A DNA stretch of 64,000 bases from Cryphonectria parasitica EP155 (lineage: Eukaryota > Ascomycota > Sordariomycetes > Diaporthales > Cryphonectriaceae), in the NCBI RefSeq assembly GCF_011745365.1, contig NW_024468919.1, forward strand, positions 620,001-684,000. The letters are read 5' to 3'. Positions 10,981 through 23,727 of the stretch are shown here, piece by piece; the stretch's first letter is position 1; each line of letters opens with the position of its first letter. A program made the translations under genes and the position numbers. The notes below the pieces were generated by a model. That model was not told where the DNA came from. It did no database searches and saw only the letters and a list, made by a program, of their open reading frames with translations.

Positions 10981-12349
10981 CGGTTAGAGCCTACAAGAGT
11001 TGTCGGGAGTCGCAAGCGATCCGACAGGGGCGGAAGTAGGGCAGCTCGCAAACAAGAACAGAATGATGGTCTTGATGATTCATGATTGGAACGAAGATGA
11101 TAAGAATTTCTTTTAGGTCGAATAGATGGCAATAAATCGTTGTCCATTGAGCACAATCGAGTCCAGATACATTCACAGTGTCTACCTCTTTTCTCGCGTG
11201 CCGTCGTCATCACCTTAGCTTGAGAACTTTTTACTTCTTCTTTTGGTCTCGACGAAGATGAGGTAGAGGAGGTTGCTGGGAAACTTTCAAGGCACTCGAC
11301 AAAATCTCGCCTATTTCTTAATCATGATAATTCATAGTAAAGGACCACGACTCATCAAGGTGATGACCAAGTGGAGGGCCAGTTAAGTAGGTGCAACCTA
11401 AACTGTAGGGATTTTTTTTAGGCTTTCCGACAGGCCTGGAACCAAGCAACTGGCAGTTGTGATAGCCTGCAAGGGCTCTACTTGCACTCTCATATTTCAG
11501 CTACTCAAGCGTAGTCCTTTGCAACAGTAATTCATTCTATCTTCTACACGCATGCTGCATATCATGATTGAATGATCTGGGTTCAATCTGATAACTGCAT
11601 GCAAACAGAAAACCTGTATAGCAGAGAACACACCTTGATACAAGCAGCTAACGGGAAGGAGATGACATGACAAAAATAGTCCAGGACAGGGCCAAAAAAA
11701 AAAAAAAATTTGCAATGAGAAGAACCACCTCGCACGACAATTAGCCAAAAATTCCCTACCATGTTCCACTCATCTGACACTCCATGCATAGCCTCGCCTC
11801 GAGGATGATGAGGATGCAGATGTCCGAAGATCGGGCCCGGGAGGATCATACTCCGTTCAGTTCATCGGCATATTCGTCGGCCTCGGGAATACCGATCCAT
11901 TCAGGGCCCGACGCCAAGGATCTGATAAGATCGTGAACATGTCTTTGATGTGGGTCTGGTCCTAAATTGTCCGCGTCCCAGGCTGCCAGGCTCCTTTTGC
12001 TGACGGCCTCGTCAACCGGCGGTGGATGCCACTGCGGCTGAATGACAGGTCCCGTCCCCGAGTTGTTCTTCGAAAAGGCCGGCTCGGAAATCTGGCAGAT
12101 CCGGCTGCCCGGTCGAGAAGGACATGAATCGAGAAACAAGACGGAACATCTTTATTGGCGTGTCCATTGGCTTCACTACACTTATAAAGGTAAAACAAAA
12201 GGCAGGTATCGTTTGCGTTTTATGTTTTCTTATCTCTATTTGCTTCTTCTTCTTCTTCTTCTTCCCATCTTGAACAGTACACCCAACTTGTCCAGACCAT
12301 AAACACATATACATATTCAAACATACTTTCCTTCACGCACAATAGAATC
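10981..12349. other. Intergenic, one coding-like minus-strand patch
   Basis: This stretch contains the 3' region of the upstream gene and the promoter of the next. The patch at 11846-12139 (minus) is listed separately. The 60 bases before 12301 are pyrimidine-rich ((TTC)n near 12240-12265), typical of a fungal leader. Nothing else stands out. Confidence 0.55.
11846..12139 (-). other. Coding-like fragment, unknown
   Basis: A 97-codon open frame on the minus strand whose last 75 residues look protein-like: a Pro/Trp patch, then a helix-like segment that includes LIRSLASGPEWIG, ending in an acidic tail before the stop at 11846. No signal peptide, domain or exon partner was recognised upstream, and adjacent frames show similar mixed composition. 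It could be the 3' exon of a small gene, the remnant of one, or chance. Confidence 0.25.
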
Positions 12350-13877
12350 ATGGGTTTCGCAGATATCACCACGCTCATCCGCTTTGCCATCCCTTACCTC
12401 GTCTACGTCGTCGGTGACCGCATGGTTCAGCAGCCCAAGGCCTTCATCCACCGCCTCACCTACAAGGCAGCCAAGGCCCAGAAGACCGTCGTCATCGTCG
12501 GCGGCTCGTATGCCGGCATCTTCCTGGCCCGACGGCTCTGCGAGATGCTCCCAGGCGACTACAAGGTCGTCATGGTGGAAAAGAACAGCCATTTTCACTC
12601 CTTGTTTATCCTCCCACGGTACTGCGTCGTACCAGGCCACGAGCCCAAGGCGTTCATCCCGTATGACGAGATCCTGTGCGACGGCCGCGGCGGCACGCCC
12701 ACGGGCATCTTTGAGAGGAGGCAGGACACGGTTGTGGAGGTCACAGAGGACGGCTCGGTCAGGCTCGCCTCGGGCGAGGTGCTCTCCTGCGAGTTTCTCG
12801 TCTTCGCCACGGGGACGTCATCTCCTCGCCCCTCCAAGGTCGCGTCGGCGGACAAACATGGTGCCTGCGAGGAGCTAAGGGCCACACAGCACAGCGTCCT
12901 CGAGGCCCAGTCCATCGCGGTCGTGGGCGGCGGCGCTGTCGGGGTCGAGCTGGCCACGGATATTGCCAGCTTCTATCCAGACAAGAGAGTGACCTTGTTC
13001 CACTCGAGGGACAGGTTGATGGTTGGGTATGGCGAGAGGCTTCATGAGCGGACCATGGAGGGCATGAGGGACTTAAAGATCGAGACCCGTCTTGGCGTGC
13101 GCCCGAAGTTCATGGCTGTGGATGTCGACGGAGCAGGGAAGGAGATGCAAGCGCTGCAGCTCCCTAACGGCTCAGTAGAGAACTTTGATCTGGTAGTAAG
13201 TAGGAGGAGAAGAGGAAGGAGAGAGTTTTTTTTCATGCCCTCAACATGACCTACTCGTCTTGGTGTTTATGTGTGTTTTTGCTGACTTGGCTCATGTTCA
13301 GATACCTTGCACAGGCCAAAAGCCGAATTCGGGGCTCTTGAGAGATGTCCTGCCAGATGCTGTCGATTCAGCCTCTGGTAGGATCCGCGTTCATCCTACA
13401 CTGCAGATAGACTCTTCCACTGGTGGCATTGATCACTGGTTTGCCCTAGGCGATGTAGCCGATACGAAGGGACCAAAGATGGGCCGGGCTGCCATGATGC
13501 AGGCACAGGTGGTGGCCGGTAATATCATGACTATGATCAAGGGCTCGAGGCCCCGTCAGGTGTATAAGCCATGGCCGACAGTCGAAGGTGCCATCCATCT
13601 AACATTGGGCATGGTCAGTAACCAACTCCACTCCAGCCACACCCCTCCTCTTTTACTTGTTCTTTCTCCTTCCTTTCCCTTGCTTTCGGGGTGATTACGA
13701 AGCGGTGATGATGTACTAATATGATCTTAGACCGCTGCTGCGCTCTATTCGACGGATGGGAAGGGAAAAGAGAGTCTGATCAATGCCAATAATGGCCAAG
13801 AGGATGGAGAGGCACCAAAGCTATGGTGGCTAATGGGAGCCAAATATAATGAAGACTTGGCCATGAAGGAAGTGTGA
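12350..13877 (+). CDS. AIF2/AMID-like FAD-dependent oxidoreductase
   Basis: Exons 12350-13195, 13302-13613 and 13731-13877 give 434 aa; all junctions are phase 0 and the donors are GTAAGT and GTCAGT. The protein belongs to the pyridine nucleotide-disulfide oxidoreductase superfamily, near apoptosis-inducing factor 2 (AMID/FSP1). A hydrophobic N-terminal segment (residues about 8-22) could anchor it to a membrane. The FAD-binding dinucleotide motif VVIVGGSYAG starts near residue 47, and the NAD(P)-binding motif AVVGGGAVGVELA near 188. The ATGTSSPRP segment (family ATG motif) lies between them, and FALGDVAD, the second FAD contact, is in exon 2. Such enzymes move electrons from NAD(P)H to quinones or similar acceptors. 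The exact substrate and whether it is pro-death in this fungus are unknown. A (TAA)n repeat follows the gene. Confidence 0.92.
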
Positions 13878-13954
13878 AGCTGCGAATCACGATTTGTCAT
13901 GATGTTATGATCATGCGACTTGCTCTTTACTCTAGACATAAACACACAAGATAC

Positions 13955-13999
<45 letters not shown>

Positions 14000-16758
14000 T
14001 AGAGAAGCGATCATTTACTTTTCCTTCCTTCTTTCTCTTCTCTTAATGGATTCGAGCTATACCTGATTATTTTGTTTATCCGGCAGTGCTTGACCACCAC
14101 GGAGGGAGGAGCAGTCGATAAGGAGGAGAAGGGCCAAGGTTGGGTTAGGCAGAGGTGAATGTAATGGATGATCATGCCACCAACGTGGAGTGTTACTAAA
14201 ACCTAGTTACCCTAGAATTGACAAGAGATGGGACGGTGGAGCTGATTTGCGGAAAGGAAATCTACCGATGAATACGTTGGGGAAAAAAGAAGTAAAGAGA
14301 AAGAGGCCAGAGGCTTTGATTCGTTGAGGCTTTCCAATAAGACTTGGCTGTTGCCCCGCTACACTGATATGGCCAATTACTCACTGGCTCTCGCGTTCTA
14401 AATCATCAGCCTCTTTCTAAAAAGTATGTAGATGCCCACTGCTGATCAATTAATAGTGAGATGGCTATACTTAGTAATCGCATTGGGCAGGATGGTGAAG
14501 AAGAGAGCACACACTCCATCACCACATGCAGTCGATTCCCTTGTAGGTAGCATGGCAGGACACGTCTCACCACTAGCATTCAGCACTTCACATGTACTGA
14601 CTTAGAATGATCCTCGGATGTGGGTAATCCAACCTGGCTCACGCAAGGCAAAGTGGTTCTGGATCAGCAGTTTCGCTCTGGCCACCACACAGTCTAAAGT
14701 GAGACCCCTTTTTTTCGCTGTTCCCCCAACAGAACGTAACCTGTCGCCTCCCTCTTCAAGAGAATGAGAAAGACTGAACTGAAGAGAGAGAGAGAGAAAG
14801 AGTATTTGGGTCTGGTCGGGGCCCGAATACAAATATGAATATTACCCTCTACCGGGCTCGAGCTGCAACGGCTTCCGTTTGTGGACGAGGACCTCGTAGA
14901 TCGACCTTAATCCGAGCGGAAGAGTCGGTGGGGGAAGCGAGCGGACGAGCGAGTCGTCCGGACCAGGACGAGACCCGCCGTCGACGACTGACCACCTGTT
15001 GAGACCGGGTCAAAGCTCAGCTGGTAGGGTGAATGAGGGTTGCAGCCGGGGCCGGGCGTGGCCAGCGAGGTATCTGGAGGTGGCTCCCCGATTCTCAGGT
15101 GGTGGTGGCGGCTGGGCATAGGTTCAGTGGGGAGGAGGAATGGGGGAGAGGGGGGGGGGGGGAGGGGAGGCAACATACAGGCTTGTCCACCCTCCTCTTT
15201 TACCCAACTGCCTACTATGGCAGAGGGCAGATGATGGGAATGGCTTTGAGACCCAGAGCGTCACGTGCTGGAGGAGGACGATCAGCGAATGAGGATTGAG
15301 TGTCTTGCACTTTCTCAACTCTCTGAGCGGACCCAGAAATCACAACAGGCCCAGCCCAGCCTTCCCCTTCCCTCCATGTTACCCTATGTATGATGGATCG
15401 GCTGCCCCTTGCATTCCCCCAACATAACAAGTCCCCGAGGGCGGACTCAATGTTATGAACAGGGTGGGGAGCCTAGAAGGTTTGGAAGTTGAGAGAGGCT
15501 GAGAATGATGGGTTGTGTTGAGGTTCGGGTAACAAGTAGCGGTACATCGGAACATGTAGGTCCAGGGTGGTAACGAAAAAGGAGGGGGTCTGGATCAAGG
15601 AAAAGCCGAATGTTGCGATTGTTCCGGGTGTCGGTGGTTTCGTTTTTATGGGATAGCCGCCTTCCCCCACCCCCTCTCTGTCTCCTGTCTGCCGGCAACC
15701 CCATGTTGACTGGGTGGCGGGAAGGGGGGGGCTCGTTGTTGTGGTGTCCTATTGTCTGACTTGGACGCAAGAAGCAGGTCGACGGTGAATAGTAAGATAA
15801 GAGCCACGAGAGAGGATCCACCCCACCCTAGTCTGCGCTCTTGGACGGCGAAGAGCCGCAGACGATGCCCACCTTTTTCTAGCAACACATAAGGGGTCAA
15901 TGTAATGAGATGCTGATAGGGATACGCTTGGGAGTATGTCTAGACCTGCAGCAGCGATCATCTGAAGCATTGTTTGGTTGTGCAGGCCCCACTCGGAGAT
16001 TGACGATGCATTGGCGACCCAGACAAGTTGCAAACAAAAACTGAGGACGCAGTCTCATCAGCTATGACGATGATACTGTAGGATTCCCTTATGTCATCAG
16101 TCAACATGGGAGGATCAGCATGTATGTACATATGTTGTCAACAATTTTTCATTCCTTTTACATTGAATGATCAAGGCTGCTTCGTGTTTCTGGGCCATGT
16201 AAATATAACAAATACCCCGTCTCTTCCAAAAGCCCATCTCTGGCCCATTCCAACATTAAAATACATCCACCATAGAAATGTGTACGGAGAGAGATGAATC
16301 CTCATGATCATAATTGGAAGGTGATTGTAGAGGTCCTCTTGGCCTCCTAAGACTGGTGGTCGGGCTTTGATCAAGGCAAACGTGGTCTCGGGCATGTGCT
16401 GATTACCCCCGGAACTCCTCACTGGCAGAGGAGGGAGACAGGCCAAAAAAGAACCCAACCCCTGCACGGCCGAGTGTGGATCGGCGGCTCGGGCATGCGC
16501 TGAGCCCGACCTCATCAGAGTATATGCCTGGGTCTGGAAGCTCTATCAAACAATAACACCTGACAGATACACATTGCCTGCTGTGATCATCGTCTTTAAG
16601 ATTTGCTCAGGCCAATTAATACTTCTTTTTGGTTTCTCATCTCGTTGTCACGTACTGTTGACGAGTTCAAACCATTCCTCCTCGCTTTCTCTCCTTTCTC
16701 TTTTCTGAGCCGTCCGCGAACAATTATTGTAACGGTATAGCAGAGCTCATCCACCGAG
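13878..16758. other. Intergenic, no supported gene
   Basis: About 2.9 kb with no convincing coding frame. It holds the (TAA)n repeat listed separately, a G13 run near 15150-15162 in a long purine-rich stretch, and several purine/pyrimidine-skewed tracts that create spurious open frames on both strands (for example minus 15453-15821). Confidence 0.6.
13955..13999. repeat. (TAA)15 microsatellite
   Basis: About 15 TAA triplets starting roughly 78 bases after the stop of the AIF2-like gene. It probably lies within or just after the 3' untranslated region. Confidence 0.9.
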
Positions 16759-17827
16759 ATGGCCGAAGTCAAGAGCGTCGACCGACACGCCATTGTGGGC
16801 GGCTCTGTCGATAGGAGCACTATCGTGGGCGAGGCCACGAAGCTGATGTTTGAGTCGGACACGCTGGAGGATCCTAGGACGAGGACGAGGACCGTGCCGT
16901 TCGAGGTGATTTGCCCTGGAATGCCGAGGACGGGCACTTCTTGTAAGTTATTCCATCGTCTTGGGAAATGAAGGAGGGAGGAAACGAAAGAAGGAAAGAA
17001 GCAAGGAAGATGCTGGAGAGGACGACACAGTCCAGAGAGTGACTGACGAAAACAAAATAGCCATCAAGGCAGCTCTTGAGATCCTTGGCTGCGGTCCTGT
17101 CGCACACATGTCCACAGCCGTGTCCAGGACGCGCGATCTTTCCATGTGGGCCGATGCCGCCGAGGCCAAGTTCACACCAGAGAAGAGGCCTGACCTCAAA
17201 CCATTCGGGCGCGCCGAGTGGGACAACCTGCTGGGCGAGTTCCGCGCCACGACCGACAGCCCCGGCTGCTTCTTCTCGGTCGAGCTCATGGAGGCATACC
17301 CCGATGCCAAGGTGGTCCTGGTCGAGCGCGACCTGGACAAGTGGTTCAAGTCCTTCAGCACCACCATCATGGCCGTCCAGTGGCCGAGCACGGGCCTCCG
17401 CTGCGTGATGAGCCTGCTGCACTACAAGTACGGCCGCCTGATGGACCCTTACATGCGCCTCTCGCGCGCCTGCTGGCTCGCCGACTCCAAGGAGGAGCAG
17501 GCCGCCACGGCCAAGGAGATCTACAAGGCCCATTACGCAGAGGTGCGCGCCAAGGCCAGGCCCGGTCAGCTGCTCGAGTACAAGCTGGGCGATGGCTGGG
17601 AGCCCCTGTGCGAGTTCCTGGGCAAGCCCGTCCCCGATGTGCCGTTCCCCAACGTCAACGACTCGGCCATGTTCCACGATATCGGCAGCACCGCCATCAG
17701 GAGGGGGCTTTGGAGCCTGTTCAGCAATCTGGCCGTCTTTGGTGGCAGCATCGCTGCCGTCACCGCTGTCGCCATCAACTATGGCGCCAAGGAATGGCTG
17801 ACCACCCACCTGTCAAGAGTCGTCTAA
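16759..17827 (+). CDS. Sulfotransferase-like P-loop protein (Sulfotransfer_4 type)
   Basis: Exons 16759-16942 and 17061-17827 give 316 aa; the intron is phase 1, GTAAGT to TAG, with a CTGAC branch site close to the acceptor. The junction falls inside the conserved nucleotide-binding loop, giving PGMPRTGTSS at residues 53-62, which corresponds to the 5'-phosphosulfate loop of sulfotransferases. Other family marks are the FSVELMEAYPDAKVVLVERD segment with WFKSF following, and GDGWEPLCEFLGKPVPDVPFP near the C-terminus. A hydrophobic stretch at about 285-305 suggests a C-terminal membrane anchor. Members of this fungal family are often annotated as NAD-dependent epimerases or P-loop hydrolases. 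True sulfotransferase activity (PAPS donor) is an inference, and the acceptor is unknown. Confidence 0.9.
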
Positions 17828-18562
17828 ATGATGGATGTCTGTTGATGATATCGTGATATAAAGTCTTGAGGAAAAGAGAGACGTGAACTGGGGAGGCATG
17901 TTGTCTCTTTTTTTCTCCCTTTTTCTCTCTCTTCCTCTTGTAGACAAAAATTGTTGGACAAATAAGGAGGATCGTTGCTATTCGTTTTTCTTTTGCTTCA
18001 CATTTCCTTTGATGTTTTTCTATTTTACCTTTGTATATATATTCACTTTACGCAGCTAGATATATCCCCAGGAAACTAGATTATGACAACCAGACGTGTA
18101 TCAAAATGAGCAGTCAGAATCATGCTGCTGATACTTAATGCTGATACTAAGGGCAGTGAGTAATGATATAACATTTGAGCAGCTGTGAGCATTTTTTAAC
18201 CACAAATAATTAGGCATGCACTTAAATTGTGCTAGATATTCGCATTCTGCTAGCATCATGTATCTTACAATTTCTATGAGGCTGAGCTGATGCCCTTTCT
18301 TATTCTGGAAAGATTATGATAAAAATACTCGTAGTACTTACCTCTGAATAACTTTGTTTCATAGTGATGATCTTTGTTTGTTAGCAATTCATGTCATAAT
18401 CGATTTGAGGCAGGGTCGGACAGATTATAAGCCACTTTATAAAAGAAAAATCAGTCTATCAACTAGTGTCATTTAACCTATTCTCTCATATACAGTGTCT
18501 GCTGAAATGACCCTTGATTCAGATGGAAGCGTAAAATAAACCGAGGCTCTCGATACTGATCG
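17828..18562. other. Intergenic (convergent 3' regions)
   Basis: AT-rich spacer between two convergent genes. It should hold both 3' untranslated regions and terminators. No gene or repeat is seen. Confidence 0.6.
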
Positions 18563-21500
18563 TCAAGATCCGGTATATAGCTTCGAAAAGTACCCATCTC
18601 TCTTGAGCAGCTCCTGGGGCGGGCCAAATTCCACCAGGCGGCCTCCATCCATGACAGCAACCCTGTCAAAATCCAGAAGAGAGTCAAGGCGGTGAGCGAT
18701 CATGATAATGGTGCAATGGCTGAACTCAGAGCGGATGATGGCTTGCATCTCGGCATCCAGTTGTCGATCCACGCTGCTCGTAGGCTCGTCCAGGATGAGC
18801 ACATTGCTCTTCTTCAGCATGGCTCTGGCGAGGCAGAAAGCCTGTCGCTGGCCATGTGATAGGAAATTTCCGTCCAGTGTGGCATCGAGGGGGTTCGTGC
18901 CAGGCGTTTCGGGGTCGCTGGCGCTGACTTTGTTCACTATGACTCGCCACAGACCGATTTGATTCAAGACCTTGATTATCTCTGCATCTGTACGTTGTCC
19001 CGAAGGATCAGCATTGAGTCTGACAGAAGATGTGAAGGTGAAAGGCTCTTGTGTCAAACAGCTGAGCCGTTGCCTGAGAAGCGCCGGAGGCACGGTAGCT
19101 AGGTCCACTGAGTCGACGAGGATACGTCCATGGCACACATCTGCGAGGCTGAGGAGAGACATGATAAATGAGCTTTTCCCACTGGCAGCACAAATTTTGT
19201 TAGTCGCTGCAGAAGTTCTCTCTGTGGATGCTGCGGCAGGACTAACCTTCCTGTGCGCCCACAAAGCCCAATCTTTTGGCCTGGCTTGATGGACATAGAT
19301 ATACCTCGTAGCACGGGGTCCGACGTATTGCTGTAGCGCACCGAGACGTTGTCGTACTCAATAGCGCCCTGAGTAGGCCACGAAGGGACGGGACCGACGT
19401 TGTTTCTCGAATCTGTCTCACTGGGCGTTTCTGTGGCAAAGTTTCGGATTCGAGCGACCGCTCCAAGAGATGTTTCGAGCAGGGTCCAGTTGTTTATGAA
19501 GCCGGAAAGGCTAGTCCCCATACTCATCATCATGACCAGCGCGATACCAAGCAAGCCAGGCTCGACAGTTGCCCTAAGCTTGACAGCAAGACCCATGATA
19601 AGTATCGCAAGCCCGGCAACTGTGAGCTTCAATACCAGGAGTAGCCACCGCTGTAGACAAAGAAGCAAGTAATAAGGTCTTTGAGCCTCATCGAGCAAGG
19701 CGAGTGTCTTGTCGGTAAATTGGTCCATCCGTCCGAAAGCTCGAATGGTAGCAAGACCGTTGAGAGATTCTATGAAGTGCGAGAAGAGTGGGGCCTTCGT
19801 TTCGATCCTAAGAGGGTTCTATTTAGTAAACGAGAATTGCACTTCTCAGGGAGGGAACTGTGGACGTACTCAAGCAAACGCAGTTGCCGTGAGGTGCGCA
19901 GGTAAAACCTCTGCACCACGATGACTACCAAAAGAATCAAAGGGACAGTGGCCCCTGCATACCCAACGGCAGACATAGCCAGGCCAGCACTACCAATCGT
20001 ACTGAGACCCTCTGTTACAGGTTAGTGACAGGATGACGATACCCTCATATAAAGTAGCCAGGGAAATGTCGAGCGAAAGAAGGGTCCAAGAACTCACGAA
20101 ACCCAGCAACAACAACATTGCGTGGGAGCACCATATCGACCAGTCTCATGTCCTGACCAAAGCGGTTGACTAAGACGCCAGTTTCGATACTCGCTAAATA
20201 TGACATCGGTGCGGACATGGCGGCCTTCAGAACCACGGAATGGAGGTTCTCGGAAGCTGCTGGCACAATGAATGAATAAGCCCAGACAACACCGCCAATG
20301 AGGCCAATGCATCCCAGGACCGTAAAGCCGGCGAAAACTCCAAGCCAGTACCCTAAATCTGAGGCGCTGTTGCTTGAGGACCAGTTGCTTAACCAGAGGA
20401 CTGCTCGCGAAGACCCATTTGTTAGCATGCTGCGACGCCTATGCCAGGTTGCGGTTCACTTTACATTGAATAGATCGAAACGCGGCATCAATACAGAGGA
20501 ACAACAAAAAGAGGGTCACCTTCCAAGGCCCTAGAGCTTGGAGGTAGTACTTGTAGACAGCAAGAGTGCCACCCTTCTTTTCGCTTTGGTGATCTTCGTC
20601 TGCTGCCGCCGCGCTGCCTTGCAGGCCCTGCGTCTTGGCTTCTTCTCCTCGGGGTGGAACTGGCTGCTTCTCCGTACTGTTTACAGCACCGTTGGTTTGG
20701 GAGACTTCGAGTGCCTGGACGTAACCCTTTTGGATTTTCAATGTTTCGAATGTACCCTGCTCCACAATTCTACCGCCTTCTTCCAGTGCTAGAATGTGGT
20801 CTGCGCTGGGCAAATGTCGGACGCTATGCGTGGTGAGTATTGTTGTCGCGCCGATGTGGCGAAGTAACCCTTTGGTGCCAAATACACCGTCAAAGACAGT
20901 TTGCTCAGTGGTGTTGTCCAGACCACTAAAAATATCGTCAAGAAGGACGATCCTGTTGCGCGAGTACAAAGCACGAGCGAGGGCCTGACAAACACATAAT
21001 CAGCATACTTTCCCCATTTCTGCGTGTGTGTTCGGCAGGTAATGAGTTTTTGAAACACTCACAATTCTCTGTTTTTGCCCGCCGCTCAGCTTAACTCCTC
21101 TGCTACCGACCAAGGTCAAATCTCCTTCAGGCAATCCCTCCAAGTCGGCATCCAGCGCACATGCAGCTACAACGGTCTTGTACCAAGACTTGTCCACTTG
21201 ACTAGTATCGGCAACAATATTGGAACGTATGGTGCCGTTGAGTAGCCAGGTCGTCTGGTCGCAGAAGGCAACTCGGTTGCTTGGGAGCGACACCTCACCA
21301 CCTAGGTGTGGAGTCTCACCCAGCAAACCCTTGAGAAGAGTCGATTTGCCACTACCCACAGGCCCGATGACCATGACGAGGTATCCATTGGGCAGCATGG
21401 GAACTTCCAGATCAATAGCATTCCTGTTGCGGGCTGAAGTCGTCCAGCTGAATGACGCGCCACGCAGCGATATGGCGACACTAGGAATAGCGCTCGGTTC

Positions 21501-23727
21501 TTCGGACAGCCGAGATCGTGTCAGGTTATCGAGTTCCAGGGCGTTTTCTCTCTCTGGCTTTGCGGCACGTTCACGCGTTTCGCGTGTTTCTAGATCCAGC
21601 AGGCGTCGCTCTTGTCGGTGTGGCTGGAGAAGGAAATCTCGAATTCGCGCCATGCAACCCAGCGAATTGAAGCATTGCGGAATCGCATAAAGCAAAATGG
21701 CCAGGGGATCATTCAACAGGCTGATAATGGACAGGGCCGTGATTGCTTGGGTGACGGAAAGACTTGGCGCGCCCGAAACTTTAGCGACAAGTGCGTATGC
21801 GCCGAAGACGACGAGCTGTCCGATAGACTCGGGAAGATTGACTAGGATTGTCGGTTTCGTCAGTGAATATGAACTAGGAATCAATGCGTTGTAGGATAGG
21901 GCACCCCACGCCAGCAAACATTGAAGCTTTGTAGGTATCGATACCGCCTTGACACTGCAATTTCTTCGGCCCTCCGCTGCTCAATCAAGGACGTCATCGC
22001 GGCCGTGAGTCCTAGCATCTTGACACTCTTGATGGACCCAAGAATTTCCGTGGTGAAATTGAGTCTGGACTGCATGGACTCGAGCCACGTCTTCTGACGC
22101 TGAGACACAAATCGACCATAGCTCAAAGACACCCCCGTGAATACTGTGAAGAGGAACCGATTAGCAAGGGAACCCAAAGGACGAAAGCGCTCTTGATGCC
22201 TCTTGGCGACATACATATGGCAATTATGACCGGTACAACCGCGACGGCTTCTAATTGTCGTACGAGAAGGAAGATGGCGATCGGAAGCTGCACGAAGCTG
22301 GCCTACATGGAAAGCCCGTCAGTTGAAGACCTCCAGCGGCGACCGGCAGCAGCTAAAGTACCCATAATTCGCAAATGACAGTGTCTAGAACTTCGGCTAA
22401 GGTTTCGACATCCGATCCCATGAGAGACATCGCCGAAGATTCGCTGACATCGTCGATGGGCAAGGCGACCATGGTCCCGAATATCATGGATATCAGACCA
22501 CCTCGCAACATAGTCATGGCACGAAAAGCGATGTGTTCATACCACGAGGTGGCAAGCTATAACAGTGTGTCAGGCGTCAAGCCATATATATACAGCCAAT
22601 TTTGGACCATGAAGGGATAAGCTCTTACCGCGGAACCTATGAACACAAGAGCCACCGCACCTATGAGGCCATATCCCATATTCTGAGTCGCTGAGGTATC
22701 CGGGAGACTGATGAACGTTACTGCTTCGTTGATGATGAACGGCTGTGCAATGGCCAAGGCCAGCACGCATAGTCGTGGGAGAACAACTTTGAGAAGTTCC
22801 CACTTGAGCGCTTTTGCTATAACCAGTACAAGGCTGTATGCATGGTTTGGTTCGCCTTCCGCTAGTCAGATTTCAATCATCGAGGTGTCATTTTTTTTCC
22901 GGCGGGAACCCCATCCAAATCTTACATGTTTTCCATGCTCGTTCGAATCGCTCTGCCAGCTCTGCTGTGGCAAGCCTTTCATTGATGGCCGGCAGCGACG
23001 ACGTACTCAAGACAGTGCGGTATCCACTTCGAAGCAGACCGTTCAGCCAAAAGAAAAAGCCGCGACTGAGTAGCCCACTTGTCATCTCACGCGACATGGA
23101 TTTGGCGTCGCCCAGTAGCTGATTTCGTTTCTCAGCACTTTCCAGAACTAGAAATGCAGACTTGGTCAATACGCTTGACAGCATCAGGCCTGGGATAGAC
23201 TTGTCAGGATAGGCCAGCCAGGCGGTCCGAGTCCTCGCTGAGTCAAGGAGAACTGTTATCACAAGCCAAGAACAGATCAGGAATGAGGGACGAGGCGACT
23301 GGATGTGTTCGAAATGGCAGAGCGCGCAGGCCAGAAGTGCGGCCGCAAGGTCGAGGGCTACCGCTGCAATTCTGGTTGGCCTCGCCGACAACACGCTGGT
23401 GTTTGAGATCAGACCAAGCAACACTGAGGTCCACACAACCAGACAGGCAGCAGTGGCTAGCTTGGCCCAGTATATCCATGTTGTGGTGACAATCCTCTTG
23501 TTCGCATGTAAATGGGCAATCCTCAGCGGGCCAAGAACCAAGAAGATTGCTGAAGGCAAGATATTGAGAATGCTTTCCTCAAAGAGAGCTGCCATGACAA
23601 TTCAGCGATCCATGTCAACAGTTTCAGCGTGAAAAAGGTTACATACACGTATAGTCAAATCCACCCCGACATGCTTGGCTGTACACAGCGGGTCCGAACA
23701 TCCCATCACCACAACTTGATGCCATGG
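18563..23727 (-). CDS. ABC transporter, subfamily C (MRP type), first exon frameshifted
   Basis: Twelve exons, read downward: 23727-23647, 23588-22926, 22861-22629, 22556-22362, 22302-22215, 22143-21910, 21841-21063, 20984-20465, 20400-20098, 20011-19870, 19807-19247, 19181-18563. Phases agree throughout except in exon 1. With one base restored there, the product is about 1472 aa, the usual ABCC length. Order: N-terminal TMD0 bundle (about five helices), TMD1, NBD1 (Walker A GPVGSGKST near residue 660, signature LSGGQ, Walker B IVLLDDIFSGLD), TMD2, NBD2 (Walker A GRTGSGKSS split by the exon 11/12 junction, signature LSHGQ, VLILDEPTSSVD). Such pumps export conjugates, drugs or secondary metabolites at the plasma or vacuolar membrane; the substrate is unknown. 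Exon 1 has ATG at 23727, but the conserved peptide DVFGPAV...CRGGFDYT lies one frame away with no ATG of its own. This may be a sequence error, a null allele, or use of a downstream start (ATG 23595). The donor of intron 6 (GTGGGG at 21909) is weak. Confidence 0.9.

Noticed and set aside
15005..15060. tRNA-like A-box (GCTCAGCTGGTAG)
   Set aside because: No B-box GGTTCGAATCC-like match at the right distance and no acceptor stem could be folded.
16874..17809. 311-codon minus-strand open frame
   Set aside because: Mirror of the sulfotransferase-like exon 2; the plus strand has the clear P-loop family motifs and a good intron.
18563..23727. Several separate half-size ABC genes
   Set aside because: All exon junctions have matching phases and the order TMD0-TMD1-NBD1-TMD2-NBD2 makes one ABCC protein.
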